Shown: positions 29,301 to 37,688 of the stretch, in pieces | Layout: each line of letters begins with the position of its first letter | How positions within the stretch are numbered: the stretch's first letter is position 1 | Source: Shewanella pealeana ATCC 700345 | GTDB lineage: Bacteria > Pseudomonadota > Gammaproteobacteria > Enterobacterales > Shewanellaceae | Assembly: GCF_000018285.1 (NCBI RefSeq) | Contig: NC_009901.1 | Location: 3,657,001-3,721,000 of the forward strand | Reading direction: 5' to 3' | Length of the DNA stretch: 64,000 nt | Notes under the pieces: generated by a model | Told to the model about the DNA's origin: nothing | The model's input: the letters and a program-made list of their open reading frames with translations, nothing else | Databases searched by the model: none | Translations under genes and position numbers: made by a program

Positions 29301-29429
29301 ACCGATGCCCACACGCCATAGTAGATCCAGAGAGCGCTTATGGTTGCGTGGAAAGGCGTCGTACACGAGAACTATCGCGAGCAATAATGCGGCATTTTGT
29401 ATAAGAGAGAGAATTAAGCCTTGATCCAT
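26235..29429 (-). CDS. Membrane PAS-GGDEF-EAL protein (c-di-GMP turnover)
   Basis: The 1064-residue protein makes and/or degrades c-di-GMP. An N-terminal LytS/YhcK-type 5-helix membrane sensor (about residues 5-195) is followed by three PAS/PAC modules (about 205-570), a GGDEF domain (about 585-740) and an EAL domain (about 755-1000). The cyclase site ARLGGDEF is intact, with an inhibitory RxxD motif (RDSD) five residues before it. The EAL site is also intact (EALIRW, IEITEG, LDDFGTGYSSLAYL, AEGVET). Both activities are therefore possible. The final 45 residues are the minisatellite-encoded pentapeptides, ending in NFRRV after an apparent 1-base slip. Confidence 0.92.
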   Translation of the reverse strand: MDQGLILSLIQNAALLLAIVLVYDAFPRNHKRSLDLLWRVGIGVLVAIITISVMLMPWQHSNGVFIDSRTVILSVCGLFFGGVPTLVAVILSCLYRLSEGGIAVWSGIGTIVSSGLMGYLWGKYRKGDIGDIRISELFAFGLMTHSVALLWGLTMPTEIAINLLKQITVPLLAIFPITTVLLGILLSRRIEIERDQKIKLQDHLLFKSHFHSGNMGIAITDIAHEWIKVNPSLCQMLKYTEQELLSLSWLDLMSADDFQLYKHHLLRMLDGRINEFELDLCLIAKDETIVYTHMTVACQRVQSRVELIITGFLNRTSQKEAEKEKLASQEQLGLVLGSSELGFWDWDIRNDIIERNEHCAALLGCDIDTLNRQQKLWGDSIHPEDRVRVLRSIKAHLSGETEQHKVEYRIRTLASETLWILDSGKVMSRDESGCPLRMCGIHTDITDRKRVEESLKLAASVYNNSREAMSVQDDKGLIININAAFTDITGYTESEVKNQNIKILQCSRNNRSAYEQMHMAVEEEGRWQGEVWLRRKNGEEFVVWLTLNALFDAEAQTQRHVALFSDITEKKQAEKIIWKQANYDTLTGLPNRRMLLDYLNAEILKSDSREQHFALMFLDLDYFKEVNDTLGHDMGDMLLSEAAKRLKACIRDSDVVARLGGDEFTIVLSGVTDIKGVDKVAKHILTRIAEPYNLGEETAYISASIGITLYPDDASTIEGLLKHADQAMYAAKDEGRNRFHYFTPSMQRYAKYRMRLIQDLRSAIADHEFELYYQPIVSLQGGLGLKAEALIRWRHPKRGLVSPIEFIAVAEETGLIIEIGNWVFQQAARQSALWRDRFGIEVQISINKSPVQFRDEGESINSWVNLLKTLNLTNNNICIEITEGLLLDGNSAISSKLTQYRDSGIQISLDDFGTGYSSLAYLKKFDIDFLKIDQSFTRNLDSNSDDFTLCEAIIVMAHKLGMKVIAEGVETDYQRKILANAGCDFGQGYLFSRPVPVEKFEQAFLVPVNTQNENCRADDSAVENVSVENISVEKSSVDIDSVDDSSVESVSVDDSSVEKNFRRV

Positions 29430-29869
29430 AAGAAGCTATTCATCCTTGGAAATTCATTTAAAAGTCCGTGTTTTTTGTTATCCATTAACCTATCTAGAAA
29501 ACGATTATTTAAACCTGACTGGTTATCGCTTGAGCCGACGACTCTCTTAGCTATCTATAGGAGGCTTCAGAAAGTGCAATCTATTGTCAGTATACGAAAA
29601 TATCAGAAATTAGCGTTATTTTTAGACGACTACCTTTACAAAGATAAACACTAAAGAACTAAAGTTCAAAGGTCTGAGACGAATTTTTACTCTAAATAAA
29701 ACTAGGAGTGTAAAAAGGGAAGATAAAACTAGGTCTTAATCAGCCTCTAACAAGTTAAAGGCTGTGTCTAATCGAGGCTTAGCTAATACAGCTATTGGCC
29801 TGAAAAAATAAGCTTAACATGAGCCCCTCATCAGCCTAACTCAATTAGCGACCTGTCAGCTGTAAACAA
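29430..29869. other. Intergenic region upstream of the GGDEF/EAL gene
   Basis: These 440 bases hold the promoter of the leftward GGDEF/EAL gene and the 3' flank of the OsmC gene. A direct repeat ATAAAACTAGG occurs twice near 29696-29735. A 77-codon plus-strand frame overlapping the start of the GGDEF/EAL gene has no coding character. I see nothing else. Confidence 0.45.
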
Positions 29870-30310
29870 TTAGCTAGCTTGATGAGTGACTAAGGTCGGC
29901 TTTAGTAAGTTGTCATGCACTGGACAACGATGGCAAACCGTATCAAGGAACTCATTCTTTTGCTGATCAAATAAGGGCTCTTGATTCATTGTCGCATCCA
30001 TATCCACTGTAATGTCGATATGCTTAAAGCCTACGGGATCATCTGTCGCTTTTCCAAGTAGTCCAGCCGTATTTAATTGTGCCTTAATCGATAAATCAAA
30101 ATGGTTAAGTGTAATGTTCTGCTCTCTAGCAACCATTCTAGCTATGGTAGAAATGCATCCTGCTAGAGAGAAAATAAATGTCTCTAATGGGTTAGCACCT
30201 TCGTTACCTGCTGTAGGCTGATCTATCACAAGTTGGTGATCTCTCACTTGGGCCGTAATTTTCCAACCTTCACCCATGTGAGTGTTAACTTCAACGCTCT
30301 TCTCTGGCAT
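29870..30310 (-). CDS. OsmC-family protein
   Basis: OsmC/Ohr proteins reduce organic peroxides with a Cys pair. The 146-residue protein has the first conserved Cys in SLAGCISTIARMVARE near residue 52 and the second region near the C-terminus in DTVCHRCPVHDNLLKP. The layout matches the YhfA-like/OsmC branch rather than Ohr, so peroxidase activity is plausible but not certain. It stands alone, and a 267-bp repeat element lies 91 bases upstream of its start. Confidence 0.85.
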   Translation of the reverse strand: MPEKSVEVNTHMGEGWKITAQVRDHQLVIDQPTAGNEGANPLETFIFSLAGCISTIARMVAREQNITLNHFDLSIKAQLNTAGLLGKATDDPVGFKHIDITVDMDATMNQEPLFDQQKNEFLDTVCHRCPVHDNLLKPTLVTHQAS

Positions 30311-30401
30311 TTTAATATAGCTCCATTAGTTTTATTTCAATGAGATTATTCTAATGAAGTTTTAAAGTAAAACTCAAGCGCAACTCACAGTTTATTGTAT
30401 T

Positions 30402-30668
30402 TATACCCAAACAACTTCAAGATGCAGGATTCAGCATGTCGAGAAGTGACAGAGTTCAAGGCATGAAATTGTAGGACTAGTTATTCTAATTCAATATTTC
30501 ATAACACAGAACAATGTTGCTTCTCGCCGTGCCCTACGGGAGTTCCCGTAGAATACCTGCACGGCGTTAGTGATATCGATAAGGGAATAACCATTATCCT
30601 CAATCACTGCCTTGTTCAGCTATCCTACGGGAGCTCTGAAACGAGCATCTTGAGGTAGCTTGGGTATA
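30402..30668. mobile_element. Non-coding 267-bp inverted-repeat element, copy A
   Basis: The element is bounded by imperfect 24-bp terminal inverted repeats beginning TATACCCAA and ending TTGGGTATA, and it has no open reading frame of note. It contains the near-palindrome CTACGGGAGTTCCCGTAG and a second TCCTACGGGAGCTC. Copy B at 37.7 kb has the same length in the opposite orientation and, by eye, about six differences. These traits fit a MITE moved by a transposase encoded elsewhere. No target duplication longer than TA can be seen. Confidence 0.8.
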
Positions 30669-30750
30669 TCAGTTAGTCGTTTACAGATTATTTACTGTGA
30701 TAGACTGATAACCCAATACCCTACACTGACAAAAATAAAGCTAAATCACT

Positions 30751-31227
30751 ATGTCGCAAACTCATACCATGCAAGCTAATACTTCTGATACCAAGTCCGT
30801 GCAATACAGTAAGACCTACAGTTTTCCCGTGCAGATTTATTATGAAGATACTGATTTTTCAGGTGTGGTTTACCACCCAAACTTTCTAAAATACTTTGAA
30901 CGCGCCCGTGAACACGTCATTGGAGCAAACGACTTAGCCAGCTTATGGGATGAACATGACTTAGGCTTCGCGGTATATCGCAGCGACATGCTATGTCACG
31001 ACGGTGTGGAGTTTGCCGATATTATCGATATTAGAACCAAGTTCTATTTTGAGAGTAAGTACCGTACGGTTTGGTTGCAGGAGATCTGGCGCCCTAATGG
31101 AAAAAAACCCGCCGTAACCGCGCAGGTTGAGATGATCTGCATGAATAAGAAACGTCAACTGAGCCCTATGCCAGCGCAGTTAATTGCTCGCTTAGGTGAA
31201 GCTTTTTCTGAAGCTGTTATTTTTTAA
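30751..31227 (+). CDS. Acyl-CoA thioesterase, hot-dog fold (YbgC/4HBT-like)
   Basis: The 158-residue enzyme hydrolyses acyl-CoA thioesters. The 4-hydroxybenzoyl-CoA thioesterase signature is YYEDTDFSGVVYHPNFLKYFERARE near residue 32-56, where the Asp after YYE is the usual catalytic residue. The family is often in the tol-pal operon as ybgC, but no tol genes are here, so I give no symbol. Its promoter lies in the 80 bases between the repeat element (copy A) and the ATG. Confidence 0.88.
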   Translation: MSQTHTMQANTSDTKSVQYSKTYSFPVQIYYEDTDFSGVVYHPNFLKYFERAREHVIGANDLASLWDEHDLGFAVYRSDMLCHDGVEFADIIDIRTKFYFESKYRTVWLQEIWRPNGKKPAVTAQVEMICMNKKRQLSPMPAQLIARLGEAFSEAVIF

Positions 31228-31274
31228 GATCTTTTCCAATTAGGCTTTGATAAAAGCGTTACCAATACTGATGA

Positions 31275-31329
31275 AAAAGGTAAGTCTCAAATTGCTAGAT
31301 TATCGACATAACCGACTTACCTTTTCTCT
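31275..31329. terminator. Bidirectional terminator, thioesterase / EAL gene
   Basis: AAAAGGTAAGTC (31275-31286) pairs with GACTTACCTTTT (31314-31325) around a 27-base loop. It separates two convergent genes. Confidence 0.7.
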
Positions 31330-31339
31330 TATTCTGGTC

Positions 31340-32821
31340 TTAGCCTGCCTGACTTATTTTCAACCAGCGGGCTCCCAGCTCTTTCGCTGTTAAGGGCTTA
31401 GAGAAGATATCACCTTGAATTTTATCCACGCCCATATCGAGCAATAACTGTAACACATCCTCAGTTTCCACCCCTTCGACTGTCACCTTAAAGCCAAGAC
31501 CTTTCGCCAATCGAATACTGGTATCCATTATGTGTCGAGCCCTAGCATCGACTTCAAGATCTTCTAAGAAGGCTTTATCAATCTTAACCTCATCGACAGG
31601 CAAATATTTAAGGTAAGCCAAAGAAGAATGACCAGTCCCAAAATCATCGATAGCGACATCGACTCCGAGGCAGCGCAATCGCTTAATCGTTTCAACCGCC
31701 CCCTCAAGATCTTGCATCAACTTACTTTCGGTGATCTCTATCGAGATGGCACTCGCCTTTAATTGGTATTGCTCAAGCCTAGCTTCTATGCCAGCAATCA
31801 AAGAGGCGTTACGCAGATCTTGAGTCGATAGATTTACCGCCACCTGAAGCTTAATATCACTTTTGCGCCATACTGCTTGCTGTACAAATACTTGATCTAA
31901 GGCCCATTGGCTGACGATATCGATCATGCCAGAATATTCGGCTAAGGGGATAAATTCAGCAGGAGATATATTGCCTAATAAAGGATGCTGCCATCGCATT
32001 AAGGCCTCTACTTGCTCACAGCCCCCTTTGGGGAGGCTTTGTTTTGGCTGATACACCATATAAAGCTCGCCATCACGCAGTGCCTTAGCAAGGCTATTAA
32101 TAATCGACACTTCTCTAAGCTGCGCCGCATCATCACCCAACAGATATTCAGATAGTGCCACATCATGAGTCTTAGCTTTTTTTAGCGCCAAGTCGAGTCG
32201 TCGCAGCATGGTGCTAATATCACTGTGAAAAGGCTTTAGTGCCAAGTGCCCCATCTGCACTCTGGTGGTTATGATACTGCCGAAAATGTCATAGGGTAGT
32301 TGTAACTTATCGATGATCTGCTGCAGTTGTAGCTCCGTCATTTCGCTAGTGAAATAGATGAGAAATTCATCTTCATTCATCCTAGCAATTAACGAACCTT
32401 CCGCGGCTAGACTTTTCACCCGCACCGCCATCTGCTTAAGTAGCTCGTCGCCAAAGTTAAAGCCAAACAGATCGTTTACGTATCGAAATCGATAAATATC
32501 GAGTAATACCAAGCTACCATTATTTAATGGCATTAAATCGGCCATTTTACGCTTCATGCTCAAACGGTTATCGAGTTCAGTGAGCTTATCTCGTTCTGAT
32601 TGCTTGCTTTGGGTATAGAGTGTACTGAATAGATCTTTTAAGCTGGAGAGTTTGGCCGTTAATGACCCGTTACTGGAAGGGAGCTTAATCCCCTTCAAGT
32701 CAAGAAACTCAAATAACTGTTTGAGCTGATGACGCAGTCTGAGCTGCCACAAGAGTGCGCATACTAACAAAACCAGTAGCAACAAACATACAATGGAAAT
32801 AATCCAAAAACTGCCCATCAA
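31340..32821 (-). CDS. c-di-GMP phosphodiesterase with degenerate GGDEF and intact EAL
   Basis: The 493-residue protein has one N-terminal membrane helix (about residues 4-28), a GGDEF-like domain (about 80-235) and an EAL domain (about 240-488). The cyclase motif reads MNEDEF in place of GGDEF, so synthesis should be lost. The EAL motifs are complete (EALMRWQHP, IEITES, IDDFGTGHSSLAYL, EGVET), so phosphodiesterase activity is expected. It has no large sensor domain. An HDOD gene lies 121 bases upstream on the same strand and may be co-transcribed. Confidence 0.9.
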   Translation of the reverse strand: MMGSFWIISIVCLLLLVLLVCALLWQLRLRHQLKQLFEFLDLKGIKLPSSNGSLTAKLSSLKDLFSTLYTQSKQSERDKLTELDNRLSMKRKMADLMPLNNGSLVLLDIYRFRYVNDLFGFNFGDELLKQMAVRVKSLAAEGSLIARMNEDEFLIYFTSEMTELQLQQIIDKLQLPYDIFGSIITTRVQMGHLALKPFHSDISTMLRRLDLALKKAKTHDVALSEYLLGDDAAQLREVSIINSLAKALRDGELYMVYQPKQSLPKGGCEQVEALMRWQHPLLGNISPAEFIPLAEYSGMIDIVSQWALDQVFVQQAVWRKSDIKLQVAVNLSTQDLRNASLIAGIEARLEQYQLKASAISIEITESKLMQDLEGAVETIKRLRCLGVDVAIDDFGTGHSSLAYLKYLPVDEVKIDKAFLEDLEVDARARHIMDTSIRLAKGLGFKVTVEGVETEDVLQLLLDMGVDKIQGDIFSKPLTAKELGARWLKISQAG

Positions 32822-32942
32822 TGAGTACTTTTACCGTTATAAAATCTCAATTTATTCTGTTATAAACTATAGTGCCTGCTAGTCCTTACGCCAGCAAACA
32901 CTATCGTTTAAGTTTCATAGCATCGCTATTCAAACATCTAAA

Positions 32943-33785
32943 TTATTCGTAACTTGCCTTGATAGATTGATAAGCCTCTTGGAATGCATCACTCGCTAAT
33001 TCTTCAGCCGATACAGGTAAACCACGCTCGATAAAGGCTGTCATCCTTTGTTCTAAATCGTCTCCCGCCCTTAACTCTCCGGTATAGAAAGCCGCCGCGC
33101 GAATAAAGTCTAGGTAACTCACTTGTTCCGAGGTATAGGTTAGATCTGCCCAACGTTCTACCACTTGCATCACATCTGGCGAAAACTCCCAGCTCTTTAA
33201 CACGGCGCGCCCTAATGGGCCTTGTAACTTCTTAACTAAAGCACGTAATAGATCTATGCTATCAAAGAGTTCAGGCTGAGCTTCAGCTTCTGTCAACACT
33301 GGCAAGGCACCGATATTATGCACCAGGCCAGCAAGCGTCATAGTGTCAAAGTTAAGCTTACTCTCTGGGAGCTTCTTATTATAAATCTGTAGCATGGCAC
33401 AAGCGGCAGAGGTCACGTCGATAGATGCACTCCATACCTCATCCATTACCTCCCAAACCATTTGGTTGGTAGAGATAAACAGCTGCTCCATCGCAATAGA
33501 AGTCACAATGGATTTAATCTGAGTCAAGCCAATACGGTTTATGGCCGCATTGACGTTATCAGCAGGGATCCCCCGACTGTACATGGCGCTATTCGCGATA
33601 CGGATGACCCTAGCTGAAATAGCCGCATCTTGACCAATAATACTAGCAACATCTTTTAGGCTGGCATCTTCTTGACCCACCACCTCCTGCACCCGCATCG
33701 CAACCTCTGGCAATGTAGGTAAAACTAAGGCGTCGGACTTTAATTTTTTTAACAAACCAACTAATACTTGATGCTCTGTAGACAT
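32943..33785 (-). CDS. HDOD-domain signalling protein
   Basis: HDOD domains are catalytically dead relatives of HD phosphohydrolases found in signalling proteins. The 280-residue product is nearly all HDOD: LPTLPEVAMRVQEVV near residue 25, DAAISARVIRIANSAMY near 55, VHNIGALPVL near 155, replacing the HD dyad with HN. I take MSTEHQVLV at 33785 as the start because GGGAG is well placed before it. It precedes the degenerate-GGDEF/EAL gene, suggesting a shared signalling role; the pathway is unknown. Confidence 0.87.
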   Translation of the reverse strand: MSTEHQVLVGLLKKLKSDALVLPTLPEVAMRVQEVVGQEDASLKDVASIIGQDAAISARVIRIANSAMYSRGIPADNVNAAINRIGLTQIKSIVTSIAMEQLFISTNQMVWEVMDEVWSASIDVTSAACAMLQIYNKKLPESKLNFDTMTLAGLVHNIGALPVLTEAEAQPELFDSIDLLRALVKKLQGPLGRAVLKSWEFSPDVMQVVERWADLTYTSEQVSYLDFIRAAAFYTGELRAGDDLEQRMTAFIERGLPVSAEELASDAFQEAYQSIKASYE

Positions 33786-34073
33786 CTCAACTCCCTTATA
33801 ACTCGTATTAATTTGCAGCAAATCGAGTATAACAGTTGAACGCTTTGAGGTACGTGCAAAATGCTATTTATGGGTCAATACTTAATCAAGCGTCGAGATT
33901 AGGGTTAAATCACTTAAAAAACGATAAGCAGATCACAATATTTTATTATAAAAGACTCAGATCTACCCGAGTCCACTTATTATATTCGGCTGACTTTCTT
34001 GCATTAGCACAGCCGCATTCAGTAAAATGCGCGGCCGATTGTCGAATCCTTATCCGTTAACAGAGAAGCTATT

Positions 34074-35441
34074 ATGTTTAAACCTGAGCTATTGTCCCCT
34101 GCTGGCACATTGAAAAATATGCGTTACGCCTTTGCCTATGGCGCCGATGCTGTTTATGCCGGCCAGCCAAGATATAGTCTTCGCGTACGTAATAACGACT
34201 TTAAAATGGAAAACCTTGCTGCGGGAATCAAAGAAGCCCACAGCCTGAATAAGAAGTTGTATGTGGTTAGCAACATTGCACCGCACAACGCCAAGCTGAA
34301 GACTTATATCAAAGATATGGAGCCTGTGGTTGCTATGCAACCTGACGCGTTAATCATGTCAGATCCTGGTCTTATCATGATGGTACGTGAAGCGTTTCCT
34401 GACCAAGTGGTGCACCTATCAGTTCAAGCAAACGCAATTAACTGGGCGTCGGTTAAGTTTTGGGAATCTCAAGGCATCAAGCGTGTCATTCTTTCTCGTG
34501 AACTATCACTAGATGAAATCGAAGAAATTCGTCAACGCTGCCCAGATATCGAACTAGAAGTCTTTGTTCATGGTGCGTTATGTATGGCGTACTCAGGCCG
34601 TTGTCTATTGTCTGGTTACATCAACAAACGTGACCCTAACCAAGGTACTTGCACTAACGCATGTCGCTGGAAGTACGATGTCCATGAAGCGCAGCAAAAT
34701 GAATCAGGTGATATAGTTCCGGTTAACCCTGCTGTACAAATTGAAACGCCTACATTAGGTGCGGGGCAGCCATCTGATCAAATCGTACTGCTTCAAGAAG
34801 CGGGTCGTCCAGGCGAGTATATGCCTGCGTTTGAAGATGAGCATGGTACTTACATCATGAACTCAAAAGACTTACGTGCGATTCAACACGTAGAGCGCTT
34901 AACTAAGATGGGTGTAGACTCACTGAAGATCGAAGGCCGCACTAAGTCGTTCTACTATGTAGCACGTACGGCTCAACTTTATCGCCAAGCGATTGAAGAT
35001 GCTGCTGCGGGTAAAGATTTCGATCGTACCTTGATGCATAACCTAGAGGGTCTTGCACACAGAGGTTACACCGAAGGCTTCCTACGTCGTCACGTGCATG
35101 ATGAATACCAAAACTACGATTATGGTTATTCAATCAGCGATACTCAGCAGTTTGTCGGTGAGTTCACAGGCGTTCGCAATGAAGCAGGTTTTGCAGAAGT
35201 TGACGTGAAGAACAAGTTCCTTGTTGGCGACAGTGTTGAAGTTATGACCCCACAAGGTAACCTAACCATAAAAGTTGATAGCCTAGTTAACCGTAAAGGT
35301 GAAAGTGTTGAGGCGGGTCTAGGTTCGGGGCACTTTGTATTCCTAGACGTACCAGCAGGTGTCGAGCTAGATAAAGCCGTGTTACTACGTAACTTGCCAC
35401 AAGGCCAAGATACCCGTAACCCGCATCAGCCAACAGCGTAA
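34074..35441 (+). CDS. trhP: tRNA 5-hydroxyuridine synthase TrhP (YegQ, U32 family)
   Basis: TrhP hydroxylates U34 of certain tRNAs using prephenate-derived chemistry and an Fe-S cluster; the label 'peptidase U32' is historical. The 455-residue protein has the U32 signature EVFVHGALCMAYSGRCLLSGY near residue 163-183 and a second Cys pair in GTCTNACRWKYD, giving the four Cys of the cluster. The C-terminal half is the U32 C domain with DSLKIEGRTKSFYYVA. It is a single gene with its own terminator. Confidence 0.9.
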   Translation: MFKPELLSPAGTLKNMRYAFAYGADAVYAGQPRYSLRVRNNDFKMENLAAGIKEAHSLNKKLYVVSNIAPHNAKLKTYIKDMEPVVAMQPDALIMSDPGLIMMVREAFPDQVVHLSVQANAINWASVKFWESQGIKRVILSRELSLDEIEEIRQRCPDIELEVFVHGALCMAYSGRCLLSGYINKRDPNQGTCTNACRWKYDVHEAQQNESGDIVPVNPAVQIETPTLGAGQPSDQIVLLQEAGRPGEYMPAFEDEHGTYIMNSKDLRAIQHVERLTKMGVDSLKIEGRTKSFYYVARTAQLYRQAIEDAAAGKDFDRTLMHNLEGLAHRGYTEGFLRRHVHDEYQNYDYGYSISDTQQFVGEFTGVRNEAGFAEVDVKNKFLVGDSVEVMTPQGNLTIKVDSLVNRKGESVEAGLGSGHFVFLDVPAGVELDKAVLLRNLPQGQDTRNPHQPTA

Positions 35442-35462
35442 TCTTTAGCGCTGAACTTGATG

Positions 35463-35489
35463 AAAGGCCTCAATTTTGAGGCCTTTTTT
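35463..35489 (+). terminator. Intrinsic terminator of trhP
   Basis: AAAGGCCTCAA pairs with TTGAGGCCTTT and is followed by further T. It starts 21 bases after the stop. Confidence 0.88.
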
Positions 35490-35545
35490 GTTTTCAGCCC
35501 TAAACCACCTACTTCAGTAGGTGGGTTCATTACATTAACCGTTAA

Positions 35546-36790
35546 TTAAAAACTCACCCTGGCTCTTAAGCCAATAACCCAAGTATCATCCTCAGTTGAA
35601 ATCGCTGGATTGTCGATATACTGAATATTAGGGGTTAACTGCACAAATTCCCCCAAACTCATGTTGTAATACACCTCAGAAGTAAATTGCTTGTCGTCAG
35701 TAACGCCATAGGCCTTGCCTAAATTCTCATTGACTTCACTGAAGTTAATCGCAAAGCCTAAGTTATTTTTCTCACCGCCTAAACCAAAATAGCCAAGCCC
35801 CATTGTTAACGAATTATCGTACAGTGCGACATCGCCCTGTGATATACCGCCTCTAACAAACGGCATTAATTGAGGCGTAACAAAGAAGCTAGCAGAAAAG
35901 TTTATCCCTTGGCCACTTTCACTTGGCTGAGTGAGATTATGTTGAGTGCCGCCGTCCATATGCCACAGAGTCACATGGACATTATCGGTATAGATATGTT
36001 CCTGTGACGCAGTCCAACCTAATTCAAATGTGGTAAACAGCTTATGGTCATTAAACAAAGTCTCAAAGCCGTCACTTGGTTTATCTGAGCGCCCTTTCGC
36101 GTCGGCTGCGCCGGCAATAATATAAAAGTTGTCATCGAGCATATGGCCAACAGCCAAACCTAAAACCCCGTCATCGGGTAAACCTATTGCGCCCGCGCCG
36201 GTACTAAATGCCAAATTGGTAAACCCTGTCCACGGGCTCGCTAACGCGTAGGTATCAACATAATCTGATGTATCTAAGTAGCCCGCCATTAATGCGGTTT
36301 TTCCTTGATTGAATTGCTGCTTCCAATAAAGGTTGGTGAGTCGCCCACCTTGGTCGCTATATGCAGGCCCTATCATGCCGATATAGCCAAGTCCCGGCTC
36401 AATAAATGAATAGGCTTTTGGAGCGGTATCGGTATAAGCATGTCGATGCTCAACTTTCCACACCAGACCACCGACATTGCCGCTCTCTAACCCAGTTAAG
36501 TTCCAAGAGCCATAAAATCGAACCACACCCGCCGCAGAATTATCATCACCACCTGCGGTAGGTGAACTTGCCGACAACCCAAGCACTTGATAATCCAGTC
36601 CCAAAGTCAGGTTATGCTCACTGGCTAGCTTTTCTCGCCAAGACTCTTTCTTACGGGTGTTATCTTTAATAGTGTTATCGACAGTATTTGGGCTACCAAA
36701 GCTGGTACTGGCATAACTATCAATGCTAAAAAGACTGCCAACACAAGCAAGACTCCCCCCTAATAAAATGGTTAAACGTAGCTTATTCAT
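35546..36790 (-). CDS. Outer-membrane porin, OprB-like carbohydrate porin
   Basis: The 414-residue protein has a signal peptide (about residues 1-27, ending DSYA-S) and a long run of alternating beta strands ending in the outer-membrane signature RARVSF. Segments such as GLDYQVLGLSAS, NLYWKQQF and ASPWTGFTNLAFS recall OprB carbohydrate-selective porins. The substrate is not certain. It follows the DUF3299 gene by 44 bases on the same strand, so the two form an operon. A short hairpin (35505-35524) lies downstream. Confidence 0.78.
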   Translation of the reverse strand: MNKLRLTILLGGSLACVGSLFSIDSYASTSFGSPNTVDNTIKDNTRKKESWREKLASEHNLTLGLDYQVLGLSASSPTAGGDDNSAAGVVRFYGSWNLTGLESGNVGGLVWKVEHRHAYTDTAPKAYSFIEPGLGYIGMIGPAYSDQGGRLTNLYWKQQFNQGKTALMAGYLDTSDYVDTYALASPWTGFTNLAFSTGAGAIGLPDDGVLGLAVGHMLDDNFYIIAGAADAKGRSDKPSDGFETLFNDHKLFTTFELGWTASQEHIYTDNVHVTLWHMDGGTQHNLTQPSESGQGINFSASFFVTPQLMPFVRGGISQGDVALYDNSLTMGLGYFGLGGEKNNLGFAINFSEVNENLGKAYGVTDDKQFTSEVYYNMSLGEFVQLTPNIQYIDNPAISTEDDTWVIGLRARVSF

Positions 36791-36834
36791 ACTGATTATC
36801 CTTGTTTACCTTTCATTCCCTTTGCATAAATCAA

Positions 36835-37554
36835 TTAGTGAGCGTGCCCTTTATGATCTAGGCTATCTTGCAGTTCTAAGCCCGTGACAGGGTTAGATAT
36901 CGCATCACCATAGTATTTATCAATCGTTAGTGCTTCCATGGCGTAACCCATAGTGACATTCATTTTGCCATCAACCAGCTGCACCAGCTCAGTTTGCTTA
37001 TCTGCGTTAATAGTGCCGCTAACGGTTACTGGGAATTGCACATTTTCAACCTCGAATCCTGACGGATATCGGAGCTTAATGATTTGATTCGCCGCTGGTG
37101 GCGGCATATGAATACAGGCTCCGGCATAGGGTAAAAATAAAAACTCTGTCGCTTTGACGCCGTTAAACTTTGTCGGCACGACAAAGCCTGACATGCTGAC
37201 CTGCTTACCATTAACCTCAGTATTTAAACTCTCGGCTTTGCGCTGGGCAAGCGACATATAGCGCGCCCTTGCATCTAGGGCTGCATCTACATCGATTCCC
37301 TGTTGAGTCAATGATTCGCGGGCGGCTTTAACTTTGGCGCTAGCCGCGCTGTCAGGACTGTTTTGATATTGAATAACGCTTGCTAGCAATCTTTTTTGAG
37401 CTTCGGTCACATTAGGCAAACTGACCTCTTGCTCATTGATAGATGGGGCTAGTACTTGCCAATCTAGCTTTTGTAAATCTAGCGCCTCAGAGTTTGCTTG
37501 AACAGCAAATGATAGTGTCGAGGTTAACAACAAAATTTTCTTCATAACTCTCAT
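36835..37554 (-). CDS. DUF3299 exported protein
   Basis: The 239-residue protein has a signal peptide (MKKILLLTSTLSFAVQANS). Its second half matches DUF3299: VSMSGFVVPTKFNGVKATEFLFLPYAGACIHMPPPAAN and YAMEALTIDKYYGDA. The single Cys in GACIHMPPP is a hallmark of the family. The start at 37554 (MRVMKK) has a better-spaced GAGAG ribosome site than the internal ATG at 37545. It heads an operon with the OprB-like porin. The family function is unknown, although it often sits near ABC-type lipoprotein transporter genes. Confidence 0.8.
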   Translation of the reverse strand: MRVMKKILLLTSTLSFAVQANSEALDLQKLDWQVLAPSINEQEVSLPNVTEAQKRLLASVIQYQNSPDSAASAKVKAARESLTQQGIDVDAALDARARYMSLAQRKAESLNTEVNGKQVSMSGFVVPTKFNGVKATEFLFLPYAGACIHMPPPAANQIIKLRYPSGFEVENVQFPVTVSGTINADKQTELVQLVDGKMNVTMGYAMEALTIDKYYGDAISNPVTGLELQDSLDHKGHAH

Positions 37555-37580
37555 TAAAAGCTCTCTCTGCAAAGTTTATC

Positions 37581-37645
37581 TCTAAAAAGCAACTCTAAAA
37601 ACTAGTTCTAAAAGTTAGCTCTAAAAGTTAGCTCTAAGAGTTAGT
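37581..37645. repeat. 13-bp tandem repeat upstream of the DUF3299 gene
   Basis: There are five units of 13 bases, from TCTAAAAAGCAAC through two identical TCTAAAAGTTAGC to TCTAAGAGTTAGT. The array occupies the space between the DUF3299 start and the terminator of the amidohydrolase gene, where the DUF3299 promoter should be. Confidence 0.82.
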
Positions 37646-37650
37646 GCTTT

Positions 37651-37678
37651 AAAAAAGGCAAGCAACGCTGCTTGCCTT
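37651..37678 (-). terminator. Intrinsic terminator, probably of the amidohydrolase gene
   Basis: A 10-bp stem, AAGGCAAGCA / TGCTTGCCTT, has a 4-base loop. On the minus strand it runs into a six-T tract. It lies 286 bases from the amidohydrolase stop because the 267-bp repeat element sits between them. Confidence 0.8.
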
Positions 37679-37688
37679 AGGTACTAAG

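Noticed and set aside
28879..29424. A 181-codon frame antisense to the sensor domain of the GGDEF/EAL gene
   Set aside because: Composition mirrors the membrane helices of the real gene.
33836..34060. A 74-codon frame in front of trhP
   Set aside because: It occupies the trhP promoter region, has no ribosome site, and resembles no known protein.
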